This document shows, one piece after another, positions 10,451 through 19,269 of a stretch of DNA of 64,000 nucleotides; position 1 is the stretch's first letter, and every line of letters begins with the position of its first letter. The notes beneath the pieces are model-generated. The model was not told the origin of the DNA. It saw only the letters and a program-made list of their open reading frames with translations, and made no database searches. Position numbers and translations under genes: made by a program. The stretch is from Ferruginibacter sp. (GTDB lineage Bacteria > Bacteroidota > Bacteroidia > Chitinophagales > Chitinophagaceae): the NCBI RefSeq assembly GCF_028288465.1, contig NZ_JAQBNR010000019.1:62001-126000 (forward strand), written 5' to 3'.

Positions 10451-10525
10451 GAGTGGTGAAAGGTGAATTGTGAGCGATGAGTAGTTTGCTGAGTCTGATC
10501 ACTCACAACTGACAACTGACCACTA
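10451..10525. repeat. Imperfect inverted repeat with TGAGTGGTGA-type arms
   Basis: Two 31-base arms (10451-10481 and 10495-10525) are reverse complements at 22 positions, separated by a 13-base loop. The arms consist of repeated GTGAG/GGTGA words and their complements (CTCAC/ACAACT). It fills most of the gap between the second propeller gene and the acetyltransferase gene. It could act as a weak transcript hairpin, but the word-like composition looks more like an interspersed repeat element. There is no clear T-tract. Confidence 0.6.
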
Positions 10526-10565
10526 ACTCAAAATGTACTTTGTTAGAAAGAAAATCGAATAGTAA

Positions 10566-11663
10566 ATGATTATTCAAACCAAACGGCTTATTTCACTGGA
10601 TGCATTACGGGGTTTTACTATTGCAGCAATGATTATGGTAAACTATCCCGGTAGCGAAGACGCCGTTTATTTTACGCTGCGTCATACGGAGTGGAATGGA
10701 TTGTCTTTTACAGACCAGGTGGCACCTTACTTTTTGTTTTTTGTTGGTGCTTCCATTGCGCTGGCTTATTCTAGACGCCTGCAAGCGAATGTTAGCCGGA
10801 GTTCGATGTATAAAAAAATAGTTACCCGGTCGCTGAAAATTTATGCGGTGGGTATGTTTTTAAACCTGATGCCCGCTTTTGATTTTCATAACATCCGGTG
10901 GACAGGAACGCTGCAGCGAATTGCTGTGGTATTTTTTATTTCGGCGATTATTTACCTGAATACCAACTGGAAACAACAGGCCTGGATTGCGGCTATTACA
11001 TTGGTTTTGTATTGGCTGTTAATAACCTGTATTCCAATGCCCGGCTATGGAAAAGTAATGCTGGAGCCGGGAGTAAATATTGTGGCGCTGGTTGACAATC
11101 ATTTGTTACCCGGCAAAATGTGGCGTGGCAACTGGGACCCCGAAAGTATCTTAACGACGTTTACTTCAGTCGTGTCCTGCATAACGGGGATGCTTGCCGG
11201 ACATTTGATGCTGAGTGATAAAAGTCCGGATGAAAAAATCAACTGGTTAATGACAGCAGGCGTTTTTCTTGCAATCACAGGCTATTTCTGGGGATTGGTT
11301 TTTCCGGTAAATGAAAATCTTTGGACCAGTTCCTTTGTGCTGGTTACCTCCGGGTTTGCATCGTTGCTTTTTGGCGCTCTTTATTTTTTGGTTGATATAA
11401 AAGGTAAAATAAGGGGCACACTGCCCGGAATTATTTTCGGCGCCAATGCAATCACCATCTATTTTTTAGCTGATGTATGGGCATTGTTTTTTTACGTGGC
11501 AAAATTTGGAGGGTCATCCTTAAATGAAAAATTTGTTAATGGTTTAAGTAACGCTGGTGCAGACCCAAAGTTGGCGAGCTTAATATATGCCCTGCTTTTT
11601 GTTTGCATCAATTTTATTCCCGCCTGGTGGCTCTATAAAAGAAAGCTATTTATTAAGCTTTGA
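10566..11663 (+). CDS. NagX/HGSNAT-like membrane acetyltransferase (heparan-alpha-glucosaminide N-acetyltransferase family)
   Basis: This is a polytopic inner-membrane protein of 365 residues with about ten hydrophobic segments. The N-terminal block RLISLDALRGFTIAAMIMVN and the following GLSFTDQVAPYFLFFVGAS are typical of the YeiB/HGSNAT acyltransferase families. Human HGSNAT transfers an acetyl group across the lysosomal membrane to glucosamine; bacterial members often lie in N-acetylglucosamine or chitin gene clusters. That matches the GH20 gene upstream. The bacterial reaction is not generally proven, so acetylation or deacetylation of amino sugars is inferred. It closes the first locus; no further gene follows for 300 bases. 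Confidence 0.82.
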   Translation: MIIQTKRLISLDALRGFTIAAMIMVNYPGSEDAVYFTLRHTEWNGLSFTDQVAPYFLFFVGASIALAYSRRLQANVSRSSMYKKIVTRSLKIYAVGMFLNLMPAFDFHNIRWTGTLQRIAVVFFISAIIYLNTNWKQQAWIAAITLVLYWLLITCIPMPGYGKVMLEPGVNIVALVDNHLLPGKMWRGNWDPESILTTFTSVVSCITGMLAGHLMLSDKSPDEKINWLMTAGVFLAITGYFWGLVFPVNENLWTSSFVLVTSGFASLLFGALYFLVDIKGKIRGTLPGIIFGANAITIYFLADVWALFFYVAKFGGSSLNEKFVNGLSNAGADPKLASLIYALLFVCINFIPAWWLYKRKLFIKL

Positions 11664-11966
11664 CGAAACCATGTGTGAAAAAAAATTGCCTTATCATATT
11701 GATGCGTACTTCTTTTTTTGACAGCAATAGCAACTAAAAAGTAAGATGTATTAAGGTATAATTGATAGTTTGACTGAATGTTGCTGCGATTAAAAGATAG
11801 AAAGAGACAACACAGATGTTTTATTAAACGAGTGGGATACTCGCTTATTAAGAATGTTTAAAAAAATAATTATTTCATTACAAAACAAAATAAAAACTGT
11901 ATGGAATATTCACTACTTTTAAAATTGAAATTGCTTTGCTATAATACTCATTGAATAACAAGTCTA
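11664..11966. other. AT-rich gap before the ECF sigma gene
   Basis: This 303-base stretch holds no convincing open reading frame. A short hairpin (CGAGT-gggat-ACTCG, about 11830-11844) is present without a T-tract. The last 100 bases are very AT-rich and presumably carry the promoter of the sigma factor gene, but I see no exact TTTG/TAnnTTTG pair. Confidence 0.5.
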
Positions 11967-12563
11967 ATGACACAAGAATGCGATAAGGCATTGTTAAAAC
12001 AAGTCTCAGAAGGCGATCAAACAGCTTTTAAACAATTGTTTAAAATTCACAGGGATGCTATTTATTCTATAGCTTTTACTTTTGCGAAATCGGTTGAACT
12101 GTCTGAGGAAATTGTACAGGATGTATTTTTAACGATATGGCTCAGGAGGGCCAGTTTAAATGACATCCAAAATTTTAAGGCGTATCTTTTTGTTATAACA
12201 CGAAACCATGTGTATCATGTTTTAAAGCAAGTCGCCCAAAATTATACAACTACCTTAGTGCCCGTTGAAGATCATTTAATTGCGGATAATAACACTATTG
12301 ATCTTGTAATAGAAAAAGAATATAGTTTATTGTTAAAAAGGGCAATTGCCAGGTTGCCAAATCAGCAGCGGGAAGTATATACGCTCATGAGGGATCATGG
12401 TTTAAAACGCAATGAAGTGGCCTGCCAGCTTAATTTACAGCCTGAAACTGTTAAGTTTCATCTTGCACAAGCCATGAAAAATATCCGCTCCTTTTGTATG
12501 CTCCACCTCAACTCGTTTATGTTGTTTTTTGTCTGCATACATAAGTATATCCAAATTTTTTAA
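11967..12563 (+). CDS. ECF-type RNA polymerase sigma factor (FecI-like, PUL-associated)
   Basis: This 198-residue protein is an extracytoplasmic-function sigma factor that should direct RNA polymerase to the SusCD operon downstream. Region 2 is visible in ELSEEIVQDVFLTIWLRR (residues 50-67), which contacts the -10 element. Region 4 is LPNQQREVYTLMRDHGLKRN followed by a helix-turn-helix (VACQLNLQPETVKFHLAQAM). The C-terminus ends in a hydrophobic tail, common in Bacteroidota ECF factors next to FecR. The anti-sigma gene follows 89 bases later. In this arrangement the SusC receptor with an STN domain senses the glycan and signals through FecR to release the sigma factor. Confidence 0.94.
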   Translation: MTQECDKALLKQVSEGDQTAFKQLFKIHRDAIYSIAFTFAKSVELSEEIVQDVFLTIWLRRASLNDIQNFKAYLFVITRNHVYHVLKQVAQNYTTTLVPVEDHLIADNNTIDLVIEKEYSLLLKRAIARLPNQQREVYTLMRDHGLKRNEVACQLNLQPETVKFHLAQAMKNIRSFCMLHLNSFMLFFVCIHKYIQIF

Positions 12564-12652
12564 AAAAAGATTCCACCCAACCCACCCAAGACCATACAAA
12601 AAATACTCCTGCATACGGAAGGTTGATGAAATGTGTAACCTCTGTTTAATTT

Positions 12653-13849
12653 ATGTCAGTATTGCGTTTAGAATATTTATTGGATTGCTATATAAAAAAT
12701 AAATGCAGCGGGCAGGAAGAGGAAGAATTGATGGCTATACTGGCCGATCCCGAAAGCGAAGTATTCGTTCATGATGTTATCGACCGTTTAATGCAGCAGT
12801 CTGCTGGTGAAAAACAGTTATCGGATAGCGCTGCGGCCAGCATTTTGAAAACTATTTTAAAAGATGGTGGCGATGCAGCTATTCCTGTAAAAAAAAATGA
12901 AACAGTTTTTTCATTTTGGATGCGTTTGGCTGCCTCGGTTTTGATTTTACTTGTTGGTGCGTATTTTATTTTTGAAAAGAATGAGCGCACCATCGGAAAT
13001 GCGGAAGATAAAAAGCAAGTGGCCAGATTACCTGAAAAACCGGCACCCATTTTACCCGGGCGAAACAGGGCAATACTTACTACTGCAGATGGCAAGTCGA
13101 TTATATTGGATAGTATGCAAAACGGACAGCTTGCCAGGCAGGGGACTACCAATATACAAAAGCTGGGTGGTTTATTAATTTATAAGGCACCTGCATCTTT
13201 TAACGACGGTACACAGATTACTTACAATACACTTTCTACACCGCGGGGAGGACAATACCAGGTTATATTGTCGGACGGAACCAGGGTTTGGCTGAATGCC
13301 GCTTCCGAAATCCGCTATCCTACCGTATTTTCTGGTAACGTGCGTGAGGTAACCTTAACCGGGGAGGCTTATTTTGAAGTGGCAAAAAATAAAGCAAAGC
13401 CTTTCCAGGTAAAGGCGGGCGCCATGAAGATTGCAGTATTGGGTACCCACTTTAATGTGAATGCATATGAGGATGAAGCTGAAACAAAAACAAGCTTGCT
13501 GGAAGGCAGCGTACAAATAAGCCAGGGTAACCTTTCGGGCTTGCTGAAGCCGGGGCAGCAGGCAGTGATACAAAATAAAAGTAACCACATTAAAACAGGC
13601 AATGTTGATTTAACGGAGGTAGTGGCATGGAAGAATGGACTTTTTCGGTTTGAGGGAGCAGATATTAAAACAATCATGCGGGAAATAGGACGCTGGTATG
13701 ATGTGGAAATTGAGTATGCGGGCAAAGTACCCAACCATAGGTTTGTAGGAAAAATAAACAGGAACGTTGAACTGTCGGAAGTATTGAGAATACTGGAATT
13801 GAGCAACGTCAAGTTTTTGGTTGCAGGAAAAAAAATCATTGTGCTGTAA
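12653..13849 (+). CDS. FecR-family anti-sigma factor
   Basis: This inner-membrane regulator holds the neighbouring ECF sigma factor inactive until signalled by the TonB receptor. The cytoplasmic N-terminal part (residues 1-80) contains YIKNKCSGQEEEELMAIL. One membrane segment follows (MRLAASVLILLVGAYFIF). The periplasmic FecR domain is marked by LSTPRGGQYQVILSDGTRVW and LNAASEIRYP, and LTGEAYFEVAKNKAKPF. The C-terminal 70 residues match the small DUF4974 domain (GADIKTIMREIGRWYDVEIE). Its 398 residues are normal for Bacteroidota FecR proteins. A hairpin (ACCCGG/CCGGGT) lies just after the stop codon, at 13856-13876. Confidence 0.93.
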   Translation: MSVLRLEYLLDCYIKNKCSGQEEEELMAILADPESEVFVHDVIDRLMQQSAGEKQLSDSAAASILKTILKDGGDAAIPVKKNETVFSFWMRLAASVLILLVGAYFIFEKNERTIGNAEDKKQVARLPEKPAPILPGRNRAILTTADGKSIILDSMQNGQLARQGTTNIQKLGGLLIYKAPASFNDGTQITYNTLSTPRGGQYQVILSDGTRVWLNAASEIRYPTVFSGNVREVTLTGEAYFEVAKNKAKPFQVKAGAMKIAVLGTHFNVNAYEDEAETKTSLLEGSVQISQGNLSGLLKPGQQAVIQNKSNHIKTGNVDLTEVVAWKNGLFRFEGADIKTIMREIGRWYDVEIEYAGKVPNHRFVGKINRNVELSEVLRILELSNVKFLVAGKKIIVL

Positions 13850-13960
13850 ACATCCACCCGGTTATACTCACCGGGTAATCAAAATTAATTTCAGGATAAT
13901 TTATTAATGTTTTAATAGAATGGGTTGCATATACCCTTTTAATACATCTTTCTTAATGGC

Positions 13961-13993
13961 AAAAAAGCCAGCAATGTTCGTTGCATTGCTGGC
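13961..13993 (-). terminator. Perfect intrinsic terminator on the minus strand
   Basis: The arms 13967-13976 and 13984-13993 are exact reverse complements of 10 bases around a 7-base loop. Six As at 13961-13966 read as a T-tract on the minus strand. Read on the plus strand there is no T-tract after the hairpin, so it does not serve the fecR transcript. Confidence 0.75.
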
Positions 13994-14042
13994 GAATTAT
14001 GGCTATAAAACTGTCGCTCAAACAATTTTCTTAACCAAAACA
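13961..14042 (-). ncRNA. Predicted antisense small RNA opposite the susC leader (DonS-like)
   Basis: On the minus strand a promoter-like pair (see 14046-14077) is followed by about 50 nt of unstructured sequence and a perfect intrinsic terminator. The terminator has a 10-bp stem GCCAGCAATG/CATTGCTGGC, a 7-nt loop and six Ts. The predicted transcript is about 82 nt and lies wholly within the leader of susC, ending upstream at 13961. No coding gene is on this strand. In Bacteroides fragilis, DonS-type RNAs of nearly the same size sit in the same place and repress their SusC operon. The strand and class assignment is inference from sequence geometry; expression has not been seen. Confidence 0.55.
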
Positions 14043-14045
14043 AGT

Positions 14046-14077
14046 CAAAATTATGATTTTAACCGTCGCTTGCCAAA
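14046..14077 (-). promoter_or_regulatory. Bacteroidota-type promoter driving the predicted antisense RNA
   Basis: On the minus strand TTTG (14077-14074) is followed by a 20-base spacer and TAATTTTG (14053-14046), which fits the TTTG-N19-21-TAnnTTTG consensus. The start point would fall near 14042, about 80 bases before the terminator. It overlaps the first codons of the long form of susC. Confidence 0.55.
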
Positions 14078-17000
14078 GCAAAAATGGCACGAAAGCCCTA
14101 AAGGCCAAAATGTTGATGATTATGAAATTAACGATTCCCCTACTCTTATTTTTTACGTTCCAGGTAACAGCAAATGGTTATGCACAGAAGGTAACCATCG
14201 TAAAAAAAAATGTTTCTTTAACCGAAGTCTTTAAGTCAATTGAGCAACAAACAACGTTTTTGTTTTTCTTTGATAAGGACCTGGTAGAAGAAACCAATCC
14301 TATTGATGTTAAGATTAAAAATGCAACGCTGGATGAAGCCTTAAAAATTTGCCTTAAAGACCAGCCGCTTACTTATACGATTGTCAGTAACACCATCGTA
14401 ATTCAACACAAAGTGATTTCTGCGCCTGCGGTTGCTGCATTAAATGAAGTCATGGCTTTACCTCCGCCTGTTGAAATTCGCGGAAGGGTGGTAAACCAAA
14501 AGGGAGAACCTTTACAAAACGTTTCTGTGTTAATAGCAGGAACCAATATAGGTACCACGACAGATGCCGATGGTCATTTTGCGCTAAACGCACCTGACAA
14601 CAAAGGCATAGAGCTGGAAGTTTCCAATATCGGGTATCAAAAGAAAAGAGTAAAAGTAGGTAACCAAAAGGAGCTTACTATTGTGCTTGAAGAGGAAGTG
14701 TCGGGAATGAATGAAGTGGTGGTTATAGGATATGGTACTGCCAGGAAAAAAGACGTTACAGGCGCAGTATCAAATATCAACTCTAAAAGGCTTTTAGATA
14801 AACCAACTGTAAACGTTGGCCAGGCCTTACAAAATAAAATTGCAGGGGTTGATGTAAACAATATGGGTGGTGGTGTTCCGGGACAAAACCCATTGATCCG
14901 TATCCGTGGTACAAACTCTATTACGGCAGGCAACGACCCATTATATGTTGTTGATGGAGTAGTAGGCGTAGCAAATCCTTTAGCTACTTTAAACCCCAAT
15001 GATATCAATTCAATCGACGTTTTAAAAGATGCATCGGCCACTGCTATTTATGGTGCCCGCGGCGCAAACGGCGTTATCATTATTACTACCAAACGCGGCT
15101 CCAGTGGTAAACCGCAAATCACTATCAGCAGTACCGTATCTGAAAATACGTTGCAAAGGCATTTATATGCTTTAAATGCAGAGCAGTTGATGTACCTGTA
15201 TCTGCAATCAATGAACAACGCTACCAAATTCGGATCGGTAGTACCGGCAAATGATTTTCGTGGCACAACCACAGGTAGCACCAGTTTTTCTGAAATGCCC
15301 TGGTTGTTTGAACAGGTTCCGGCGGGAAACTATGCCATACCATTGGTTGGCAGGGATGGCAAAAGCTATGCACCAAAATATGATACCAATTGGGAAGACC
15401 TGATGTTCGCCAACTCAACGTCTCAAAACCATTATGTAGCAATCCGTGGTGGCAATGAAGTTGCTAAATTCTCAGTTTCATTGGGAGCAACCGACGAGCG
15501 GGGCCTGATGAAGAAGTCTTACTTTAAACGCCTCACTGGTAGAATTGCCGGTGATATCAAAGCATTAAAATGGCTTACGTTATCAACCTCAATAGGCTTT
15601 AACAAAAGCAGGGCAACCGGCGATGATGGTATTACCCGTTCTGCTACAGAAGTATGGTCTATTTTACCGGTACAATATCCGCAGGATCCTTCACTTGGAA
15701 TATACGCCGGTCGCTGGGGAACCAACTTTGATTTTAAAACTGGTGAGCAATGGTACAATGTAGTATTCAGAAGATCACAGATCTATCAGCAAAATAATAT
15801 CGGCCAGGTAACAGGTAGTTTTACTTCGGTTGCGCAAATAACAAAAGACCTGAGCTTTAAGAGTGATTTCTCGATCGACTATAACAATTATAAAAACAAT
15901 AGTTACAGCGGAAAATTATATGGAGGTGATGGTAGTGCTTCTATAAACGCAAGCCAAACTTACTTCTGGCAAAATGAAAACTATTTTAACTACAATAAAA
16001 AGATTGGTAAAAATCATATGCTGAGTGCAATTTTAGGGCTTTCCTGGTCCAAAAATTCTTACCAGAATATGAATACTTCCAACTCTGTATTCTTTTCCAA
16101 CTTCTTTGGGTACTCCAATTTGGGTGCTGGTGCAGCAGCCCGTCCCGGCTCCGGCAGCAGCGATGGCAACAACACATTGAATTCTTATTTCTCCAGGATC
16201 AATTACACATACAAAGACAAGTACGTGCTTACTGTAACGGGTCGTGAAGATGGTTCATCCCGTTTTGGAGCAAACAACAAATATGGCTTCTTTCCATCTG
16301 CAGGGGTGGCCTGGAGAGCATCACAGGAAAATTTCATGAAGAATGTAGATGCGATCTCAAACCTGAAAGTCAGGGCAAGTATCGGTCGTACGGGTAACCA
16401 GGAAATTGGTAGCTATGTTACGCAACCATTCATCAGTACAGCTAACGTTGTATTAAATAACGCTACTCAAATCGGCCTTTTCCCAAGCTCGGTTGCTAAC
16501 CCCGATTTGAAATGGGAAACAACAACCCAAAAAGATGTAGGTGTTGAATTGGGACTTTTTCACGATCGCCTGAATATAGGGGTTGATTATTACGATAAAT
16601 TAACCAGCAACATGTTGCTGAATGTACCATTGCCTTTATCAACCACAACCGGTTCTGTAATTGAGAATTATGGTAAAGTTCAAAACAGGGGATGGGAATT
16701 TACGGTGAATACATTGAACATTTCCACAAAGGATTTTAAATGGAATACGGATATCACCGTAGCCGCCAACCGAAACAAAATTGTACAATTAGGCCCTACA
16801 GGAGCGCCCATTTACAGCCAGACAGGTGCAGGTAATGGTACCTCTGTATTTATGATTGGACAACCTATTGGTGAATTTTTTGGACTAACCCGCTTAGGCA
16901 CATATAGCACGCAGGAAGCATCATTAGCAGCCCGCTATGGTTTAAGGCCAGGCGACCTGAAATTTTTGGACAAGAATAACGATGGCAAAATTGATTTGCT

Positions 17001-17538
17001 GACAGATGGCAGTATAATGGGAAATGCATTTCCTGATTGGGTGATTGGATTTCATAACGCTGTTAACTATAAAAGCTTTGATGCCGGTCTTGATATACAA
17101 ATTATCCAGGGCGTTAAAAAGGCATTTGTACATGAATCTGCAGAAGATCGCCAGTTGGTTTCCGGTGGTTTAAATTCAACGTTAACGGCTTGGCGGCCAG
17201 ATGCACAAAATTCCATGGTTGCCCAGTTGCGGCCAGGTAATGGTGGTGCTTATTACCAGTCGTTCCCAGATACACATATGATATACGATGGTTCTTTCAT
17301 CAGGGGTGCAAACGCCACTCTCGGATATACCTTATCTGATAAATTGGTGACCAGGTGGCACATGCAGAGAATCAGGATTTACCTGAGCGCAGTTAATTTC
17401 TTCCTTATAACGAAGGCCGCGGGCTACGACCCACAGGGCAGTTCACTTGATAAAAATATTTCGACGGTACCCAATACTGATAAATACCAGTATCCTACAC
17501 CATCGGTTTATTCTTTCGGCCTGAACGTTAGTTTATAA
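14053..17538 (+). CDS. SusC/RagA-family TonB-dependent receptor with STN signalling domain
   Basis: This 1161-residue outer-membrane receptor imports glycan oligomers and can signal to the FecR/sigma pair upstream. The signal peptide is LTIPLLLFFTFQVTANGYAQ. The STN (secretin/TonB short N-terminal) domain covers about residues 47-110 (NVSLTEVFKSIEQQTTFLFF). A carboxypeptidase-like fold follows at about 138-215 (RGRVVNQKGEPLQNVSVLIA). The plug includes VVIGYGTARKKDVTGAV and DVLKDASATAIYGARGANGV. The rest is a 22-strand type barrel. The first ATG (14053) gives a 30-residue cytoplasmic-looking extension; the ATG at 14110 (MLMIMKLT) would start close to the signal peptide and is a fair alternative. 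The predicted antisense RNA lies over its leader. Confidence 0.95.
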   Translation: MILTVACQSKNGTKALKAKMLMIMKLTIPLLLFFTFQVTANGYAQKVTIVKKNVSLTEVFKSIEQQTTFLFFFDKDLVEETNPIDVKIKNATLDEALKICLKDQPLTYTIVSNTIVIQHKVISAPAVAALNEVMALPPPVEIRGRVVNQKGEPLQNVSVLIAGTNIGTTTDADGHFALNAPDNKGIELEVSNIGYQKKRVKVGNQKELTIVLEEEVSGMNEVVVIGYGTARKKDVTGAVSNINSKRLLDKPTVNVGQALQNKIAGVDVNNMGGGVPGQNPLIRIRGTNSITAGNDPLYVVDGVVGVANPLATLNPNDINSIDVLKDASATAIYGARGANGVIIITTKRGSSGKPQITISSTVSENTLQRHLYALNAEQLMYLYLQSMNNATKFGSVVPANDFRGTTTGSTSFSEMPWLFEQVPAGNYAIPLVGRDGKSYAPKYDTNWEDLMFANSTSQNHYVAIRGGNEVAKFSVSLGATDERGLMKKSYFKRLTGRIAGDIKALKWLTLSTSIGFNKSRATGDDGITRSATEVWSILPVQYPQDPSLGIYAGRWGTNFDFKTGEQWYNVVFRRSQIYQQNNIGQVTGSFTSVAQITKDLSFKSDFSIDYNNYKNNSYSGKLYGGDGSASINASQTYFWQNENYFNYNKKIGKNHMLSAILGLSWSKNSYQNMNTSNSVFFSNFFGYSNLGAGAAARPGSGSSDGNNTLNSYFSRINYTYKDKYVLTVTGREDGSSRFGANNKYGFFPSAGVAWRASQENFMKNVDAISNLKVRASIGRTGNQEIGSYVTQPFISTANVVLNNATQIGLFPSSVANPDLKWETTTQKDVGVELGLFHDRLNIGVDYYDKLTSNMLLNVPLPLSTTTGSVIENYGKVQNRGWEFTVNTLNISTKDFKWNTDITVAANRNKIVQLGPTGAPIYSQTGAGNGTSVFMIGQPIGEFFGLTRLGTYSTQEASLAARYGLRPGDLKFLDKNNDGKIDLLTDGSIMGNAFPDWVIGFHNAVNYKSFDAGLDIQIIQGVKKAFVHESAEDRQLVSGGLNSTLTAWRPDAQNSMVAQLRPGNGGAYYQSFPDTHMIYDGSFIRGANATLGYTLSDKLVTRWHMQRIRIYLSAVNFFLITKAAGYDPQGSSLDKNISTVPNTDKYQYPTPSVYSFGLNVSL

Positions 17539-17572
17539 TTTTTAGCAGCTCATCATTTTAAAAAATTACAAC

Positions 17573-19228
17573 ATGAAATTTAATATAAAGAAAAGAAATA
17601 AGGGAGTTGTACAAAACACATTGCTGTTACTGGCGCTTGTAATCATGCTAGGTAGTTGTACCAAATTCCTGAAAGAAAATCCAACCGCTAACCTTACTTC
17701 AGACTATACTTTTACTACAGCGGCTGAAGGTACGGCCCTGGTGGTAGGCGGCTACAGAGCTTTATCTACTTATACCGGTGCTGCCGGCGACTATGGTAAC
17801 TATTTACCTTCCACATTGGAATACTGGACAGGGCTTGCATGGTCGTCTGACTCCCATCCGATGGTTAATAAATTTCAAACCAACCAACTTGCGGGCAGTA
17901 CGCTTTCTGATTTTGACAATTTCTGGAACAACAATTACCAGGGTGTTAAAGACTGTAATAATGCCATCGCAAAAATACCGGGCATCATTGAGTGGACACC
18001 TGCCGATAAGTCAAACTACATGGGGCAGGTACGCACGCTCAGGGCGCTGTATTATTTTAACCTGGTACGTTATTATGGTGATGTTGTAATGGATACAGCG
18101 CTGAGTACATTCGCAGAGTCTCAGCAACCTCGGGTATCGCTCAAAACCATTTATGACGAAATCATTATTCCTGATCTGGAGTTCGCTGTTAGCAGTAGTT
18201 TGGCAGATGCGCCTAGTTCAGGTGGCTATGTCAGTAAACTGGTTGCCAGGGCAATTTTGGCAGATGTTTATCTTACCTGCGCCGGTTATCCTTACCAGGA
18301 AGTAGCAACAGATCCTGCTAAACCATGGTGTACGGCCGGATCATTCTCCCAAACCGCTTACCCTGTCAGCACGCCAAGTGCCACAAGCTTTTTACAAAAA
18401 GCAGCCGAGCAGTTGAATTTATTATATGGCAGGTATTCCATGGTATCAACCTATCGTGACCTGCATAATACTTCTTTAAATAATAAAGGAGAATCAATAT
18501 TTCAAATACAATATTTATCAGGTGTAAATGAAATGACAGGCTTTATGGGATCATTGCTTCCGCCGGCCCTGCACGCAGCATCACTTACCGAATATGGTAC
18601 ACTAATTCCAACAATTGGCTATTATAATTCATACGCGCCCGGTGATTTACGCACGCAGGAAAGGCAAATGTTTTATACAAAGGATAATGTAGCTACGCAA
18701 TATGATGCAACCAATCCTCCCGTAAGTTTTGATCAGCCTTATGTTTTTAAATATTATGATTCAGCAGCCTTTAAAACCTCCGGCGGTCATAGCGGTTTAA
18801 ATTTTACCCTGTACCGCTATTCGGATATTTTGCTGATGCTGACAGAAGTAAACTGGACCTTAAGGCAAAATGGAATATCTGTGTCGGATGATGATGTGCT
18901 GAAAGGGATCAATGCCGTAAGAGCCAGGGCACAACTTCCTGCATACCGTATTGGTGATATCAACCTGCTTTCCATTTTTAGTGAAAGAGCATGGGAGCTG
19001 GTGTTCGAAAATAAAATGATCTGGGATCAGCGCCGTACCCGTAAATGTTTGATAGATGGTGTTGGAGCCTTTTCTGGTATTGAAAATTTTGTTGGTCACC
19101 AGCCGGTCACCTTCAATTTTAAATTTTCTGTTATGAATTTACTGTCACCGATTTCTCAGGCTGAAATTGCCAACAACGCAAAATGCTTACAGAATTTCAG
19201 CTACCTGCCAAAACAGGCTGGCCAGTAA
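17573..19228 (+). CDS. SusD/RagB-family glycan-binding lipoprotein
   Basis: This is the SusD partner of the preceding SusC, 34 bases downstream. It has a signal peptide with lipobox (ALVIMLGSC, cysteine near residue 30). The N-terminal block FLKENPTANLTSDYTFTTAAE and RTLRALYYFNLVRYYGDV are typical for RagB/SusD proteins, as is the C-terminal RAWELVFENKMIWDQRRTRK with its shortened ending. The length of 551 residues is normal. It should sit on the cell surface and cover the SusC pore. The ligand cannot be read from sequence. Confidence 0.95.
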   Translation: MKFNIKKRNKGVVQNTLLLLALVIMLGSCTKFLKENPTANLTSDYTFTTAAEGTALVVGGYRALSTYTGAAGDYGNYLPSTLEYWTGLAWSSDSHPMVNKFQTNQLAGSTLSDFDNFWNNNYQGVKDCNNAIAKIPGIIEWTPADKSNYMGQVRTLRALYYFNLVRYYGDVVMDTALSTFAESQQPRVSLKTIYDEIIIPDLEFAVSSSLADAPSSGGYVSKLVARAILADVYLTCAGYPYQEVATDPAKPWCTAGSFSQTAYPVSTPSATSFLQKAAEQLNLLYGRYSMVSTYRDLHNTSLNNKGESIFQIQYLSGVNEMTGFMGSLLPPALHAASLTEYGTLIPTIGYYNSYAPGDLRTQERQMFYTKDNVATQYDATNPPVSFDQPYVFKYYDSAAFKTSGGHSGLNFTLYRYSDILLMLTEVNWTLRQNGISVSDDDVLKGINAVRARAQLPAYRIGDINLLSIFSERAWELVFENKMIWDQRRTRKCLIDGVGAFSGIENFVGHQPVTFNFKFSVMNLLSPISQAEIANNAKCLQNFSYLPKQAGQ

Positions 19229-19269
19229 AAAGGAACAACAACTTTATTAACTAATTTATACAGAACAAA

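Noticed and set aside
13920-14234. 104-residue plus-strand ORF before susC
   Set aside because: It runs through the hairpin and overlaps the susC signal region in another frame, with no family resemblance. It is better explained as leader sequence.
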